A stretch of DNA of 64,000 nucleotides. Origin: Sipunculus nudus (Eukaryota > Annelida > Sipuncula > Golfingiida > Sipunculidae). The first letter of the stretch is position 1; every line of letters starts with the position of its first letter. Location of the stretch: positions 26,790,340 to 26,854,339 of the forward strand of contig CM049322.1 in NCBI GenBank assembly GCA_026874595.1. The letters are read 5' to 3'. Under the pieces are notes generated by a model. That model searched no databases, had not been told where the DNA came from, and saw nothing but the letters and a program-made list of their open reading frames with translations. Shown one piece after another: positions 1 to 12,429 of this stretch. The position numbers were made by a program, and so were the translations under genes.

Positions 1-379
1 TCAAGGTACACATCCACATATTATGAGAACAAACACTTGCTTTTATATGTGGTGATATATATTAAAATATTCAGATATCTAGGAAACTAAGTTAATTGCT
101 AGGATTCCATAAAATAAACTGCAAAATGTTCCCATCATCTTATAAATCAGTAGCTAAACACTAATACTATACTCTCATAGTCTTAATGCCTGGCTGAAGC
201 ATTCTGACAACAGTGTTTTTGTTATGAAGTAACGAGGTACTTATCACTGACCCTTATCACTTAATAGGCTGATACAAAAGGGAGTCATATGTCACCAGTG
301 TCACTCACAATTACAGCCACACAGGGAGATGTACCAGCTGGAGTGGGATGGTTATATATACAAGAAAAATAGAGATAGT

Positions 380-1245
380 CTATAAAATAAGTAATTGTGA
401 ACATCCCTGACCTATGACCTTGGCCTTTTGCCCATATATCAACTGGATTCTTTCTAAATGATGGGTAACTACTAACCACTTAAATCTGGTGTAATTACTT
501 GGCAACCAATGGGTGAATAACTTTGACCTGCAACCTTTAACCTGCTGACCAGCTGACCCCAAAATCAATAAGTAATTTATTCAAGCAAAAAGACCCATAA
601 ATATGTAGTTTGAGTCAAACTGAGTGATGCATAGATGTGGCATATGTGAAAGACTGAAGGTTTGGGTTGAACAGTTACACTTGAAATATGCTCACAAGCA
701 TTTAGAACAATTGAATATTGTGACCTTAACCTTTGACTTTTTGACCTCAACATCAATAGGCTTCTTCCCTTATTGGTAGGTAAGCCATATATGACAGATG
801 GAAGGTACAGATTGAAAAGTTGGCCTGAAAATGACTCCACGCAAGAAGTGGGTGCTGTGAACTTGACCTTTGACCTCAAAATCAACAGGTCTTTTCCCCT
901 GTTGGCAGAGAAGCGATATCAGTGCTGGAAGGTTTGGAATGAAAAGTCTAGCTTGAAATGTGTCCACAACCTATTCAAAGAAGTGGATCCTGTGACCCTG
1001 ACCTTTGACCTTGTGACCTCAAAATCTATAGGATTCTTCTCCAACTTAGTAGGTGAGCTATATGTGAAAAATCAAAGAATTGGGATGAAAGGGTTGGCTT
1101 AAAATGCATCCACAGGCTTTTCAAAGAAGAGGCTCCTGTGACCTTGACCTTTGACCTTTTGACCTAAAAAAAATTATGGTTCTTCCCCTGTTGGTAGGTG
1201 AGCTGTATGTGAAAGATGGAAGGTTTGGGATGAAAATTTTGTCTC
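380..1245. repeat. Tandem core repeat (about 135-145 bp units) of a GGAC-tailed element, family F
   Basis: Successive units share TGACCTTTGACCTCAAAATC, followed by a TTCTTCCCC-like stretch, a GGTAGGTGAGC-like stretch, and GAAAGATGGAAGGTTTGG. Clear units start near 719, 863, 990 and 1136, with more decayed ones before. The same family recurs at 38883-39520 and 40100-40556. It has no credible coding potential; the short open frames follow the repeat period. Positions 1-380 are AT-rich intron with nothing else recognised. Confidence 0.75.
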
Positions 1246-1254
1246 AAAGAGTCA

Positions 1255-1510
1255 TTTCTGGGGGGTGCAAACACACCCCATAACTTCGATAATATAGGTC
1301 GCAGTGACCTAATTTCAGGTTTGCAAGGAGATCTTTTTATAACCTCTAAGACTGCATAGGGTTCATGGCCCTAGCCCCTACGGTTACGATTTGTGCCCTG
1401 CTAACGGACGGACGGCCAGCCGGACGGCCGGCCGGACGGACAGACGGAAGGACGACGGACAAAGACCCATCGCTATAGCCCAGCATGACTGAAAGTCAGC
1501 TGAGCTAAAA
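1255..1510 (+). mobile_element. 3' end of a family B tandem-core element with GGAC microsatellite and terminal hairpin
   Basis: This starts with the TCTGGGGGGTGCAAACACACCCCATA block also seen in the arrays at 30590-31650 and 62340-63940. It continues through ATAGGTCGCAGTGACCTAAT and a GGACGG-type simple repeat (about 1404-1460). It ends in a hairpin-forming sequence at 1477-1506, whose right arm is AGTCAGCTGAGCT, followed by AAAA. It is a partial copy. Confidence 0.7.
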
Positions 1511-1852
1511 ATTACACAATATTGACCTAATTTTTAGCATACTTAGAAAATATATAACAGACCATATATGCCAAATTTGAATGAAACAACACCAGCGGTT
1601 TTTATAATGGACAGTCTTGAAGTGTAAGAATAGTTTTTTTCAAGAAAAATGTATTTTCCCCCTAAATTCTAGTAGGAACGAAGTCACAGCGTCCTAACTT
1701 TTGGTATGGTAGGAGAACTTAGGGACATCTAACTGTGTGTTAAATTTTTTATTTGTTGGTCTTATGGTTTCAAAATGTGCCTTGTTAAAGGACAGACGGA
1801 AATAGGACCATGACTATAGATCAGATGACTGATAGTCAACTGAGCTAAAATG
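1511..1852 (+). mobile_element. Family A element copy, 3' part
   Basis: The order of shared blocks (ATTGACCTAATTTT, GGCAGTCTTGAAGTGTAA-like, a GTATGGTAGGAGA-like block, GGACATCTAACTGT, then a short GGAC-type tail) is the same as in the copies at 12775-13010, 14640-14996, 25720-26112 and 27115-27497. The 3' hairpin is at 1818-1846, followed by AAAA. Positions 1853-2125 are unremarkable intron. Confidence 0.7.
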
Positions 1853-2124
1853 CTTTCAGTTAGAGCTAGCCAGCCCGTTAAATGTTTTCAGTTACAGAAA
1901 ATAGAAGGGATTTGGAAACAGATATATAAAGAACTAGACACATCTCCTTTATTGAAAAAGTTTTATTATTGTTTTTTTTTATGTAAATAATCATTCAGTC
2001 TTCAAATTTCCAGAAGTTAACATAAAAACACATAAGTCTACATACCACATATAGTGGTATTTTTGTTACACATTTTCCAATGGTTGTATGTCAAGCATCT
2101 GCTATAAGCTTGGTCCTTGTTTAA

Positions 2125-3062
2125 ACTAGAACATGGGTAGTTGACAAGGGACTACGTGTATCTGCAGAAATCAGAGTAGGACGGGTGAAGTGAGGCATGG
2201 ATTGAGTGGCAAGGGGAATTAGAGTTAAAGGGTTACATATTAGCATGGATGTCTGCAACTTAAACATGATTGTAGGTGGCACCACCTGTTATTTGAAAGA
2301 GAAACTATCAAAGATGAATACACATGCAAAATTTCAGGTGAAAAAGTCTTACTACTGCCGAGATATGAGTGATTTTATCCAACAGCAGACAAACAAATGG
2401 ATGCTCAGCAAAAATGGTTGCAGGTGGTGCCACCAGTTTCTTGTATGATAAAGAGCCATGTGAGATCTAAACACAGCAAAATTTATAGGAAGATGCGTCA
2501 AACCAGTCCGCCGATATAAGCATGGTTGTCTGCAGCGTGAACATGAATGTAGGTGGCGCCACCTGTCAAAAAATCAAGAAAGCTATCCAGGATGTATACG
2601 CATGCTGAATTTCAGGTGAATTAGTCAAACAATTGCAGAGATATAAGTGATTTTAACCGAAGGCAGAGGAACAGATGGACGCTGTGCAAAAATGGTTGCA
2701 GGTGGCGCCACCATTTTTTGTGTATGTTATAAAGCTATCTAAGGGCTACATTTGTACAAAATTTTTTTCCTGATGGGTCAAACGAGTCCGAATATATTTG
2801 GGTTAATGTGTCAAAACAGACGCACAGATGGACGCACTGGAGACAGGAAAGGTCAGAGGTCAAGGCCAATTGGTTAGGCACCAGTTCACATGTGACCGAT
2901 AATCGGTGTAAGTTTTAGAAAAATCAGTGCAATAGTCTCAGAGGATTTCTCCAGAAACCAATACGGCTGCGGCGGTGGCGGCGGCAGCGGCGGCAGCGGC
3001 AGCAGAACCCGGTCAAAAACATAGTTTCCACAAAACTTTTATTTTGCGGATACAATTATCAC
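2125..3062 (+). mobile_element. Family C tandem-core element (decayed but both ends visible)
   Basis: The 5' end has a decayed form of the GTAGTCG/CGACTAC hairpin and the GTATCYGC subterminal repeat near 2140-2175. The core has the palindrome GGTGGCGCCACC at 2552-2563 and 2701-2712 with its usual flanks (GTTGCA before, CACCATTTTT after). A GGC/CGG trinucleotide run lies at 2968-3003. The 3' end contains TTTTGCGGATACAATTAT up to about 3062, directly beside the 83-bp array. An 80-codon open frame at 2206-2448 is a product of the repeat and is not called as a gene. Confidence 0.7.
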
Positions 3063-3068
3063 TTAGAA

Positions 3069-6000
3069 TGAAGTGTGATACTCACCTCCTGCTTAATGCT
3101 GACTTCTTCCTGGCTGATGACGTCAGGCAGAGGTTTGAGGGACGGTGGTGATGAAGTGTGATACTCACCTCCTACTTAATGCTGACTTCTTCCTGGCTGA
3201 TGATGTCAGACAGAGGTTTGAGGGACGGTGGTGATGAAGTGTGATACTCACTTCCTGCTTAATGCTGACTTCTTCCTGGCTGATGATGTCAGACAGAGGT
3301 TTGAGGGACGGTGGTGATGAAGTGTGATACTCACCTCCTGCTTAATGCTGACTTCTTCCTGGCTGATGATGTCAGACAGAGGTTTGAGGGACGGTGGTGA
3401 TGAAGTGTGATACTCACCTCCTGCTTAATGCTGACTTCTTCCTGGCTGATGATGTCAGACAGAGGTTTGAGGGACGGTGGTGATGAAGTGTGATACTCAC
3501 CTCCTGCTTAATGCTGACTTCTTCCTGGCTGATGATGTCAGACAGAGGTTTGAGGGACGGTGGTGATGAAGTGTGATACTCACCTCCTGCTTAATGCTGA
3601 CTTCTTCCTGGCTGATGATGTCAGACAGAGGTTTGAGGGACGGTGGTGATGAAGTGTGATACTCACCTCCTGCTTAATGCTGACTTCTTCCTGGCTGATG
3701 ACGTCAGACAGAGGTTTGAGGGACGGTGGTGATGAAGTGTGATACTCACCTCCTGCTTAATGCTGACTTCTTCCTGGCTGATGACATCAGACAGAGGTTT
3801 GAGGGACGGTGGTGATGAAGTGTGATACTCACCTCCTGCTTAATGCTGACTTCTTCCTGGCTGATGATGTCAGACAGAGGTTTGAGGGACGGTGGTGATG
3901 AAGTGTGATACTCACCTCCTGCTTAATGCTGACTTCTTCCTGGCTGATGATGTCAGACAGAGGTTTGAGGGACGGTGGTGATGAAGTGTGATACTCACCT
4001 CCTGCTTAATGCTGACTTCTTCCTGGCTGATGACATCAGACAGAGGTTTGAGGGACGGTGGTGATGAAGTGTGATACTCACCTCCTGCTTAATGCTGACT
4101 TCTTCCTGGCTGATGATGTCAGACAGAGGTTTGAGGGACGGTGGTGATGAAGTGTGATACTCACCTCCTGCTTAATGCTGACTTCTTCCTGGCTGATGAC
4201 GTCAGACAGAGGTTTGAGGGACGGTGGTGATGAAGTGTGATACTCACCTCCTGCTTAATGCTGACTTCTTCCTGGCTGATGATGTCAGACAGAGGTTTGA
4301 GGGACGGTGGTGATGAAGTGTGATACTCACCTCCTGCTTAATGCTGACTTCTTCCTGGCTGATGATGTCAGACAGAGGTTTGAGGGACGGTGGTGATGAA
4401 GTGTGATACTCACCTCCTGCTTAATGCTGACTTCTTCCTGGCTGATGATGTCAGACAGAGGTTTGAGGGACGGTGGTGATGAAGTGTGATACTCACCTCC
4501 TGCTTAATGCTGACTTCTTCCTGGCTGATGATGTCAGACAGAGGTTTGAGGGACGGTGGTGATGAAGTGTGATACTCACCTCCTGCTTAATGCTGACTTC
4601 TTCCTGGCTGATGACGTCAGACAGAGGTTTGAGGGACGGTGGTGATGAAGTGTGATACTCACCTCCTGCTTAATGCTGACTTCTTCCTGGCTGATGACGT
4701 CAGACAGAGGTTTGAGGGACGGTGGTGATGAAGTGTGATACTCACCTCCTGCTTAATGCTGACTTCTTCCTGGCTGATGACGTCAGACAGAGGTTTGAGG
4801 GACGGTGGTGATGAAGTGTGATACTCACCTCCTGCTTAATGCTGACTTCTTCCTGGCTGATGATGTCAGACAGAGGTTTGAGGGACGGTGGTGATGAAGT
4901 GTGATACTCACCTCCTGCTTAATGCTGACTTCTTCCTGGCTGATGACGTCAGGCAGAGGTTTGAGGGACGGTGGTGATGAAGTGTGATACTCACCTCCTG
5001 CTTAATGCTGACTTCTTTCTGGCTGATGATGTCAGACAGAGGTTTGAGGGACGGTGGTGATGAAGTGTGATACTCACCTTCTGCTTAATGCTGACTTCTT
5101 CCTGGCTGATGACGTCAGACAGAGGTTTGAGGGACGGTGGTGATGAAGTGTGATACTCACCTCCTGCTTAATGCTGACTTCTTCCTGGCTGATGACGTCA
5201 GACAGAGGTTTGAGGGACGGTGGTGATGAAGTGTGATACTCACCTCCTGCTTAATGCTGACTTCTTCCTGGCTGATGACGTCAGACAGAGGTTTGAGGGA
5301 CGGTGGTGATGAAGTGTGATACTCACCTCCTACTTAATGCTGACTTCTTCCTGGCTGATGATGTCAGACAGAGGTTTGAGGGACGGTGGTGATGAAGTGT
5401 GATACTCACCTCCTGCTTAATGCTGACTTCTTCCTGGCTGATGACGTCAGACAGAGGTTTGAGGGACGGTGGTGATGAAGTGTGATACTCACCTCCTGCT
5501 TAATGCTGACTTCTTCCTGGCTGATGACGTCAGACAGAGGTTTGAGGGACGGTGGTGATGAAGTGTGATACTCACCTCCTGCTTAATGCTGACTTCTTCC
5601 TGGCTGATGACGTCAGACAGAGGTTTGAGGGACGGTGGTGATGAAGTGTGATACTCACCTCCTGCTTAATGCTGACTTCTTCCTGGCTGATGACGTCAGA
5701 CAGAGGTTTGAGGGACGGTGGTGATGAAGTGTGATACTCACCTCCTGCTTAATGCTGACTTCTTCCTGGCTGATGACGTCAGACAGAGGTTTGAGGGACG
5801 GTGGTGATGAAGTGTGATACTCACCTCCTGCTTAATGCTGACTTCTTCCTGGCTGATGACGTCAGACAGAGGTTTGAGGGACGGTGGTGATGAAGTGTGA
5901 TACTCACCTCCTGCTTAATGCTGACTTCTTCCTGGCTGATGACGTCAGACAGAGGTTTGAGGGACGGTGGTGATGAAGTGTGATACTCACCTCCTGCTTA

Positions 6001-9000
6001 ATGCTGACTTCTTCCTGGCTGATGACGTCAGACAGAGGTTTGAGGGACGGTGGTGATGAAGTGTGATACTCACCTCCTGCTTTATGCTGACTTCTTCCTG
6101 GCTGATGACGTCAGACAGAGGTTTGAGGGACGGTGGTGATGAAGTGTGATACTCACCTCCTGCTTAATGCTGACTTCTTCCTGGCTGATGACGTCAGACA
6201 GAGGTTTGAGGGACGGTGGTGATGAAGTGTGATACTCACCTCCTGCTTAATGCTGACTTCTTCCTGGCTGATGAGGTCAGACAGAGGTTTGAGGGACGGT
6301 GGTGATGAAGTGTGATACTCACCTCCTGCTTAATGCTGACTTCTTCCTGGCTGATGACGTCAGGCAGAGGTTTGAGGGACGGTGGTGATGAAGTGTGATA
6401 CTCACCTCCTGCTTAATGCTGACTTCTTCCTGGCTGATGATGTCAGACAGAGGTTTGAGGGACGGTGGTGATGAAGTGTGATACTCACCTCCTGCTTAAT
6501 GCTGACTTCTTCCTGGCTGATGACGTCAGACAGAGGTTTGAGGGACGGTGGTGATGAAGTGTGATACTCACCTCCTGCTTAATGCTGACTTCTTCCTGGC
6601 TGATGACGTCAGGCAGAGGTTTGAGGGACGGTGGTGATGAAGTGTGATACTCACCTCCTGCTTAATGCTGACTTCTTCCTGGCTGATGACGTCAGGCAGA
6701 GGTTTGAGGGACGGTGGTGATGAAGTGTGATACTCACCTCCTACTTAATGCTGACTTCTTCCTGGCTGATGACGTCAGACAGAGGTTTGAGGGACGGTGG
6801 TGATGAAGTGTGATACTCACCTCCTGCTTAATGCTGACTTCTTCCTGGCTGATGACGTCAGACAGAGGTTTGAGGGACGGTGGTGATGAAGTGTGATACT
6901 CACCTCCTGCTTAATGCTGACTTCTTCCTGGCTGATGACGTCAGGCAGAGGTTTGAGGGACGGTGGTGATGAAGTGTGATACTCACCTCCTGCTTAATGC
7001 TGACTTCTTCCTGGCTGATGACGTCAGGCAGAGGTTTGAGGGACGGTGGTGATGAAGTGTGATACTCACCTCCTGCTTAATGCTGACTTCTTCCTGGCTG
7101 ATGACGTCAGGCAGAGGTTTGAGGGACGGTGGTGATGAAGTGTGATACTCACCTCCTGCTTAATGCTGACTTCTTCCTGGCTGATGACGTCAGGCAGAGG
7201 TTTGAGGGACGGTGGTGATGAAGTGTGATACTCACCTCCTGCTTAATGCTGACTTCTTCCTGGCTGATGACGTCAGACAGAGGTTTGAGGGACGGTGGTG
7301 ATGAAGTGTGATACTCACCTCCTGCTTAATGCTGACTTCTTCCTGGCTGATGACGTCAGACAGAGGTTTGAGGGACGGTGGTGATGAAGTGTGATACTCA
7401 CCTCCTGCTTAATGCTGACTTCTTCCTGGCTGATGACGTCAGGCAGAGGTTTGAGGGACGGTGGTGATGAAGTGTGATACTCACCTCCTGCTTAATGCTG
7501 ACTTCTTCCTGGCTGATGACGTCAGGCAGAGGTTTGAGGGACGGTGGTGATGAAGTGTGATACTCACCTCCTGCTTAATGCTGACTTCTTCCTGGCTGAT
7601 GACGTCAGGCAGAGGTTTGAGGGACGGTGGTGATGAAGTGTGATACTCACCTCCTGCTTAATGCTGACTTCTTCCTGGCTGATGACGTCAGACAGAGGTT
7701 TGAGGGACGGTGGTGATGAAGTGTGATACTCACCTCCTGCTTAATGCTGACTTCTTCCTGGCTGATGACGTCAGACAGAGGTTTGAGGGACGGTGGTGAT
7801 GAAGTGTGATACTCACCTCCTACTTAATGCTGACTTCTTCCTGGCTGATGACGTCAGGCAGAGGTTTGAGGGACGGTGGTGATGAAGTGTGATACTCACC
7901 TCCTGCTTAATGCTGACTTCTTCCTGGCTGATGACGTCAGGCAGAGGTTTGAGGGACGGTGGTGATGAAGTGTGATACTCACCTCCTGCTTAATGCTGAC
8001 TTCTTCCTGGCTGATGACGTCAGACAGAGGTTTGAGGGACGGTGGTGATGAAGTGTGATACTCACCTCCTGCTTAATGCTGACTTCTTCCTGGCTGATGA
8101 CGTCAGACAGAGGTTTGAGGGACGGTGGTGATGAAGTGTGATACTCACCTCCTGCTTAATGCTGACTTCTTCCTGGCTGATGACGTCAGACAGAGGTTTG
8201 AGGGACGGTGGTGATGAAGTGTGATACTCACCTCCTGCTTAATGCTGACTTCTTCCTGGCTGATGACGTCAGACAGAGGTTTGAGGGACGGTGGTGATGA
8301 AGTGTGATACTCACCTCCTGCTTAATGCTGACTTCTTCCTGGCTGATGACGTCAGACAGAGGTTTGAGGGACGGTGGTGATGAAGTGTGATACTCACCTC
8401 CTGCTTAATGCTGACTTCTTCCTGGCTGATGACGTCAGACAGAGGTTTGAGGGACGGTGGTGATGAAGTGTGATACTCACCTCCTGCTTAATGCTGACTT
8501 CTTCCTGGCTGATGACGTCAGACAGAGGTTTGAGGGACGGTGGTGATGAAGTGTGATACTCACCTCCTGCTTAATGCTGACTTCTTCCTGGCTGATGACG
8601 TCAGACAGAGGTTTGAGGGACGGTGGTGATGAAGTGTGATACTCACCTCCTGCTTAATGCTGACTTCTTCCTGGCTGATGACGTCAGACAGAGGTTTGAG
8701 GGACGGTGGTGATGAAGTGTGATACTCACCTCCTGCTTAATGCTGACTTCTTCCTGGCTGATGACGTCAGACAGAGGTTTGAGGGACGGTGGTGATGAAG
8801 TGTGATACTCACCTCCTGCTTAATGCTGACTTCTTCCTGGCTGATGACGTCAGACAGAGGTTTGAGGGACGGTGGTGATGAAGTGTGATACTCACCTCCT
8901 CCTTAATGCTGACTTCTTCCTGGCTGATGACGTCAGGCAGAGGTTTGAGGGACGGTGGTGATGAAGTGTGATACTCACCTCCTGCTTAATGCTGACTTCT

Positions 9001-10257
9001 TCCTGGCTGATGACGTCAGACAGAGGTTTGAGGGACGGTGGTGATGAAGTGTGATACTCACCTCCTCCTTAATGCTGACTTCTTCCTGGCTGATGACGTC
9101 AGACAGAGGTTTGAGGGACGGTGGTGATGAAGTGTGATACTCACCTCCTGCTTAATGCTGACTTCTTCCTGGCTGATGACGTCAGACAGAGGTTTGAGGG
9201 ACGGTGGTGATGAAGTGTGATACTCACCTCCTGCTTAATGCTGACTTCTTCCTGGCTGATGACGTCAGACAGAGGTTTGAGGGACGGTGGTGATGAAGTG
9301 TGATACTCACCTCCTCCTTAATGCTGACTTCTTCCTGGCTGATGACGTCAGACAGAGGTTTGAGGGACGGTGGTGATGAAGTGTGATACTCACCTCCTGC
9401 TTAATGCTGACTTCTTCCTGGCTGATGACGTCAGACAGAGGTTTGAGGGACGGTGGTGATGAAGTGTGATACTCACCTCCTGCTTAATGCTGACTTCTTC
9501 CTGGCTGATGACGTCAGACAGAGGTTTGAGGGACGGTGGTGATGAAGTGTGATACTCACCTCCTGCTTAATGCTGACTTCTTCCTGGCTGATGACGTCAG
9601 ACAGAGGTTTGAGGGACGGTGGTGATGAAGTGTGATACTCACCTCCTGCTTAATGCTGACTTCTTCCTGGCTGATGACGTCAGACAGAGGTTTGAGGGAC
9701 GGTGGTGATGAAGTGTGATACTCACCTCCTGCTTAATGCTGACTTCTTCCTGGCTGATGACGTCAGACAGAGGTTTGAGGGACGGTGGTGATGAAGTGTG
9801 ATACTCACCTCCTGCTTAATGCTGACTTCTTCCTGGCTGATGACGTCAGACAGAGGTTTGAGGGACGGTGGTGATGAAGTGTGATACTCACCTCCTGCTT
9901 AATGCTGACTTCTTCCTGGCTGATGACGTCAGGCAGAGGTTTGAGGGACGGTGGTGATGAAGTGTGATACTCACCTCCTGCTTAATGCTGACTTCTTCCT
10001 GGCTGATGACGTCAGACAGAGGTTTGAGGGACGGTGGTGATGAAGTGTGATACTCACCTCCTGCTTAATGCTGACTTCTTCCTGGCTGATGACGTCAGAC
10101 AGAGGTTTGAGGGACGGTGGTGATGAAGTGTGATACTCACCTCCTGCTTAATGCTGACTTCTTCCTGGCTGATGACGTCAGACAGAGGTTTGAGGGACGG
10201 TGGTGATGAAGTGTGATACTCACCTCCTGCTTAATGCTGACTTCTTCCTGGCTGATG
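3069..10257 (-). repeat. 83-bp minisatellite, about 87 units, each with a copy of a nicastrin exon end and 5' splice site
   Basis: The unit is exactly 83 bp. Homologous unit starts at 3071, 3154, 3237 and 10209 are separated by exact multiples of 83, so 86 complete units plus a partial one show no net length change. On the minus strand each unit has 33 nt identical or nearly so to the end of the nicastrin exon, then GTGAGT and about 50 nt of intron. The variable positions are few: a CpG in TGACGTCA (also TG, CA or once GG), GAC/GGC next to it, and rare changes such as CCTGC/CCTAC. TGATGTCA variants cluster at the left (low-coordinate) end. It is not CRISPR: units abut directly with no unique spacers. 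The left end lies next to the end of a tandem-core element at about 3062. Confidence 0.97.
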
Positions 10258-10445
10258 GGATCAGAGTGGATCCATAGTTTCCCTTGATCTAGTAACCCAA
10301 CTTGACTGAGCTCATAAAAAGCATCAAGGTGTTGAGGGAGAACTAGGTGTGGTCCATCCTGATTAGCTGGGATCCCGCTGACAGGGAACCTTCCATGTTG
10401 TATGTCATATACCATGCGGCCAGATCCAATGTAGTCAAAGGCTTC
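10224..10445 (-). CDS. NCSTN: Nicastrin exon carrying the DYIGS motif; 3' end amplified into a minisatellite
   Basis: The 222-bp exon has 74 codons, phase 0 at both ends if the first donor is used. The peptide begins EAFDYIGSGRMVYD and includes LDAFYELSQVGLL, KLWIHSDPISQ and finally EEVSIKQE. The DYIGS motif, known in nicastrin for its role in gamma-secretase assembly and activity, is intact. Human nicastrin has GETFDYIGSSRMVYD and ELWMHTDPVSQ at the same places. The acceptor is GTTAACCTGCAG; the first donor is CAGGAG followed by GTGAGTATC (intron starts at 10223). The last 33 exonic bases (10224-10256) plus about 50 intronic bases form the unit of the 83-bp array that follows, so the true 3' border of this exon is ambiguous: about 87 equivalent donors exist. 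An insertion of about ten residues (ANQDGPHLVL region) relative to human is also visible. Confidence 0.93.
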
Positions 10446-10763
10446 CTGCAGGTTAACAGAGATTAAATGTAAACTTCATAAATAAAAATACAGTAATTTA
10501 CAACTAGATGGGTCAAAACAAGTACAACCCCCAACAAATTACAAGAAAATATTTTCTGGTGATTTTCTGTACATTTTGATCTGCTTAACAACATAACAAA
10601 AGTTTACCATAATTGACTCCGGGAAATTGTTATTTTCAATATGGCATCTAAGATGGCCACCACAAACCTAAAGTGGCCATTAATCCTATATTTTTCATCA
10701 TCAAGGTATAATTTGGGTGTCTACTGATAGGATTTTCAGGTCCAGGATTCATCTGAACCAATA

Positions 10764-11690
10764 ACAAGGGACCCATGGGTCACGGTGCTCAGCTGTAGTT
10801 TGAAATTTGAGCAAATGCAAAATATGCTGATTTCTATTGTATTGTTTTTCATATATATCAGCATATGAAAAGCTAAGATGAAAGGGCCCTCCTACTTGGT
10901 TATAGTAAAGGTTAAAATATATGATTGCAAAACTAATACTCTGACAAGACTGTAATGAAGAAATACCGTAAAAGTTTTTGGATACTGTGATGCATATGAA
11001 AATTTTACAGATGGACAGGCAAGTGGACAGAATGGACTGATACCTTTATTTCACTTTCAGGAGAATAATGCATTTAAGTTTATATTACACCCTATTTTTT
11101 TTAGCATATCCACTTTTTCCATTAATAGTTTTTATCATATTCATTTTTTAATTCACAAGTTTTATTAATTTGTAATAAAAAAAATGAAAATACAAGTTTA
11201 ATATCAGAATTGTAAGTTGCAATCATTATTTATCCAGAGTTTAGCTCACATCAGGTCATATTATGCATACACATATATTTTATTATTTTTAAATCACAAA
11301 TGTTTGAAATGAATTTCAACACATAAAGCAACAAGGGACCCATTGGTCACAGCGCTCAGCTGAAGTTGGAAATTTTTTCAAATGCAAAATATGCAAAATA
11401 TTCTATTGTAATGTTTTTCATTTATATAAGCATATGAGGAAAGGGGCCCTCCTACTTGGTTATATTAAAGTTCTAAATATATGATTGCAAACTAATACTC
11501 TGACAAGACTGTCATGAAGAAAAATAGTAAAAGTTTGGAGATACTGTGATGCATATGAAAAATTTACAGATGGACAGGCAAGTGGACAGAATGGACTAAT
11601 ACCTTTATTTCACTTTTAAGGGAATAATGCATTTAAGTTTATATATAAGCCTATTTTTTTAGCATTAAGTTAAAATATTAGAATTCTAAG
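10764..11690. repeat. Direct duplication of about 360 bp, each copy starting with CAAGGGACCCATGGGTC-type motif
   Basis: The block from 10764 (ACAAGGGACCCATGGGTCAC) through about 11110 is repeated at 11331-11690. Shared landmarks include GGGCCCTCCTACTTGGTTAT, CTGACAAGACTGT and GACAGGCAAGTGGACAGAAT. Offsets are near 567 bp with small indels. These look like 5' parts of tandem-core elements whose 3' hairpin lies at 14963-14991, but the intervening sequence is decayed. Positions 10446-10763 are plain intron. Confidence 0.75.
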
Positions 11691-12429
11691 TTGCAATCAT
11701 TATATATATCCAGAGTGTAGCTTATATTAGGTCATATTATGCATACACATATATTTTATTATTTTTAAATCACAAATGTTTAAACTGAATATAAAAGAAA
11801 ATAATGCCACAACATGGCATCTACAAGATTATTCCTTGAATCACTATTTAAAAGTTTTACACGTTGGAGTTTTCAGTACATGCTTAATTTTATTCACCGA
11901 AATAAAATAAAAGATTCAGTAAATTTGATAAAATAAAACATCTTTTCAAATAAAATATACATACTGTTGGTTGAATGAGGGACAAACAATATCATTGTGC
12001 TAATTACTATCCCAGTTTTAATTTATTACTGGAATTAATAGTCAATTTCACACCTGGTAAAGTTTTTACTCTTCTGAAGTAAGGAATTACTTAACTAATG
12101 AACATCCACACTTTCATAGCAATAAACCACTTTGTGGACACAATTAAATGTACACTTTAATCATTGTAACCCTGGTGGTACAATACAAAATCTAAAATGT
12201 AGCATAGCCTAGAATAAGAATGAATCAAATACAGAAAATAATAACATTCATCTAGTTTAGGCACCATCTGGGGGGGGGGGGGGGGGAGTGCAGGGCAGAG
12301 GGGAAGCCTGCTGGTAGTGGCCAAGCTGAGCCAAGGCAAACTGCCTGGGGTGGGTTACATAATGCAAGTGAAGGCTGTACTACTAGGTGGGCTAGATGTA
12401 AACAACACTTGACATGATGTATGAAAACG

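Noticed and set aside
10224-10256. IKQE in the repeated exon end as a SUMO acceptor motif
   Set aside because: This part of nicastrin is lumenal or extracellular, so SUMO modification is implausible.
3069-10257. Possible CRISPR array
   Set aside because: Units abut with no unique spacers, the period is 83 bp, and the sequence is a eukaryotic exon/intron junction.
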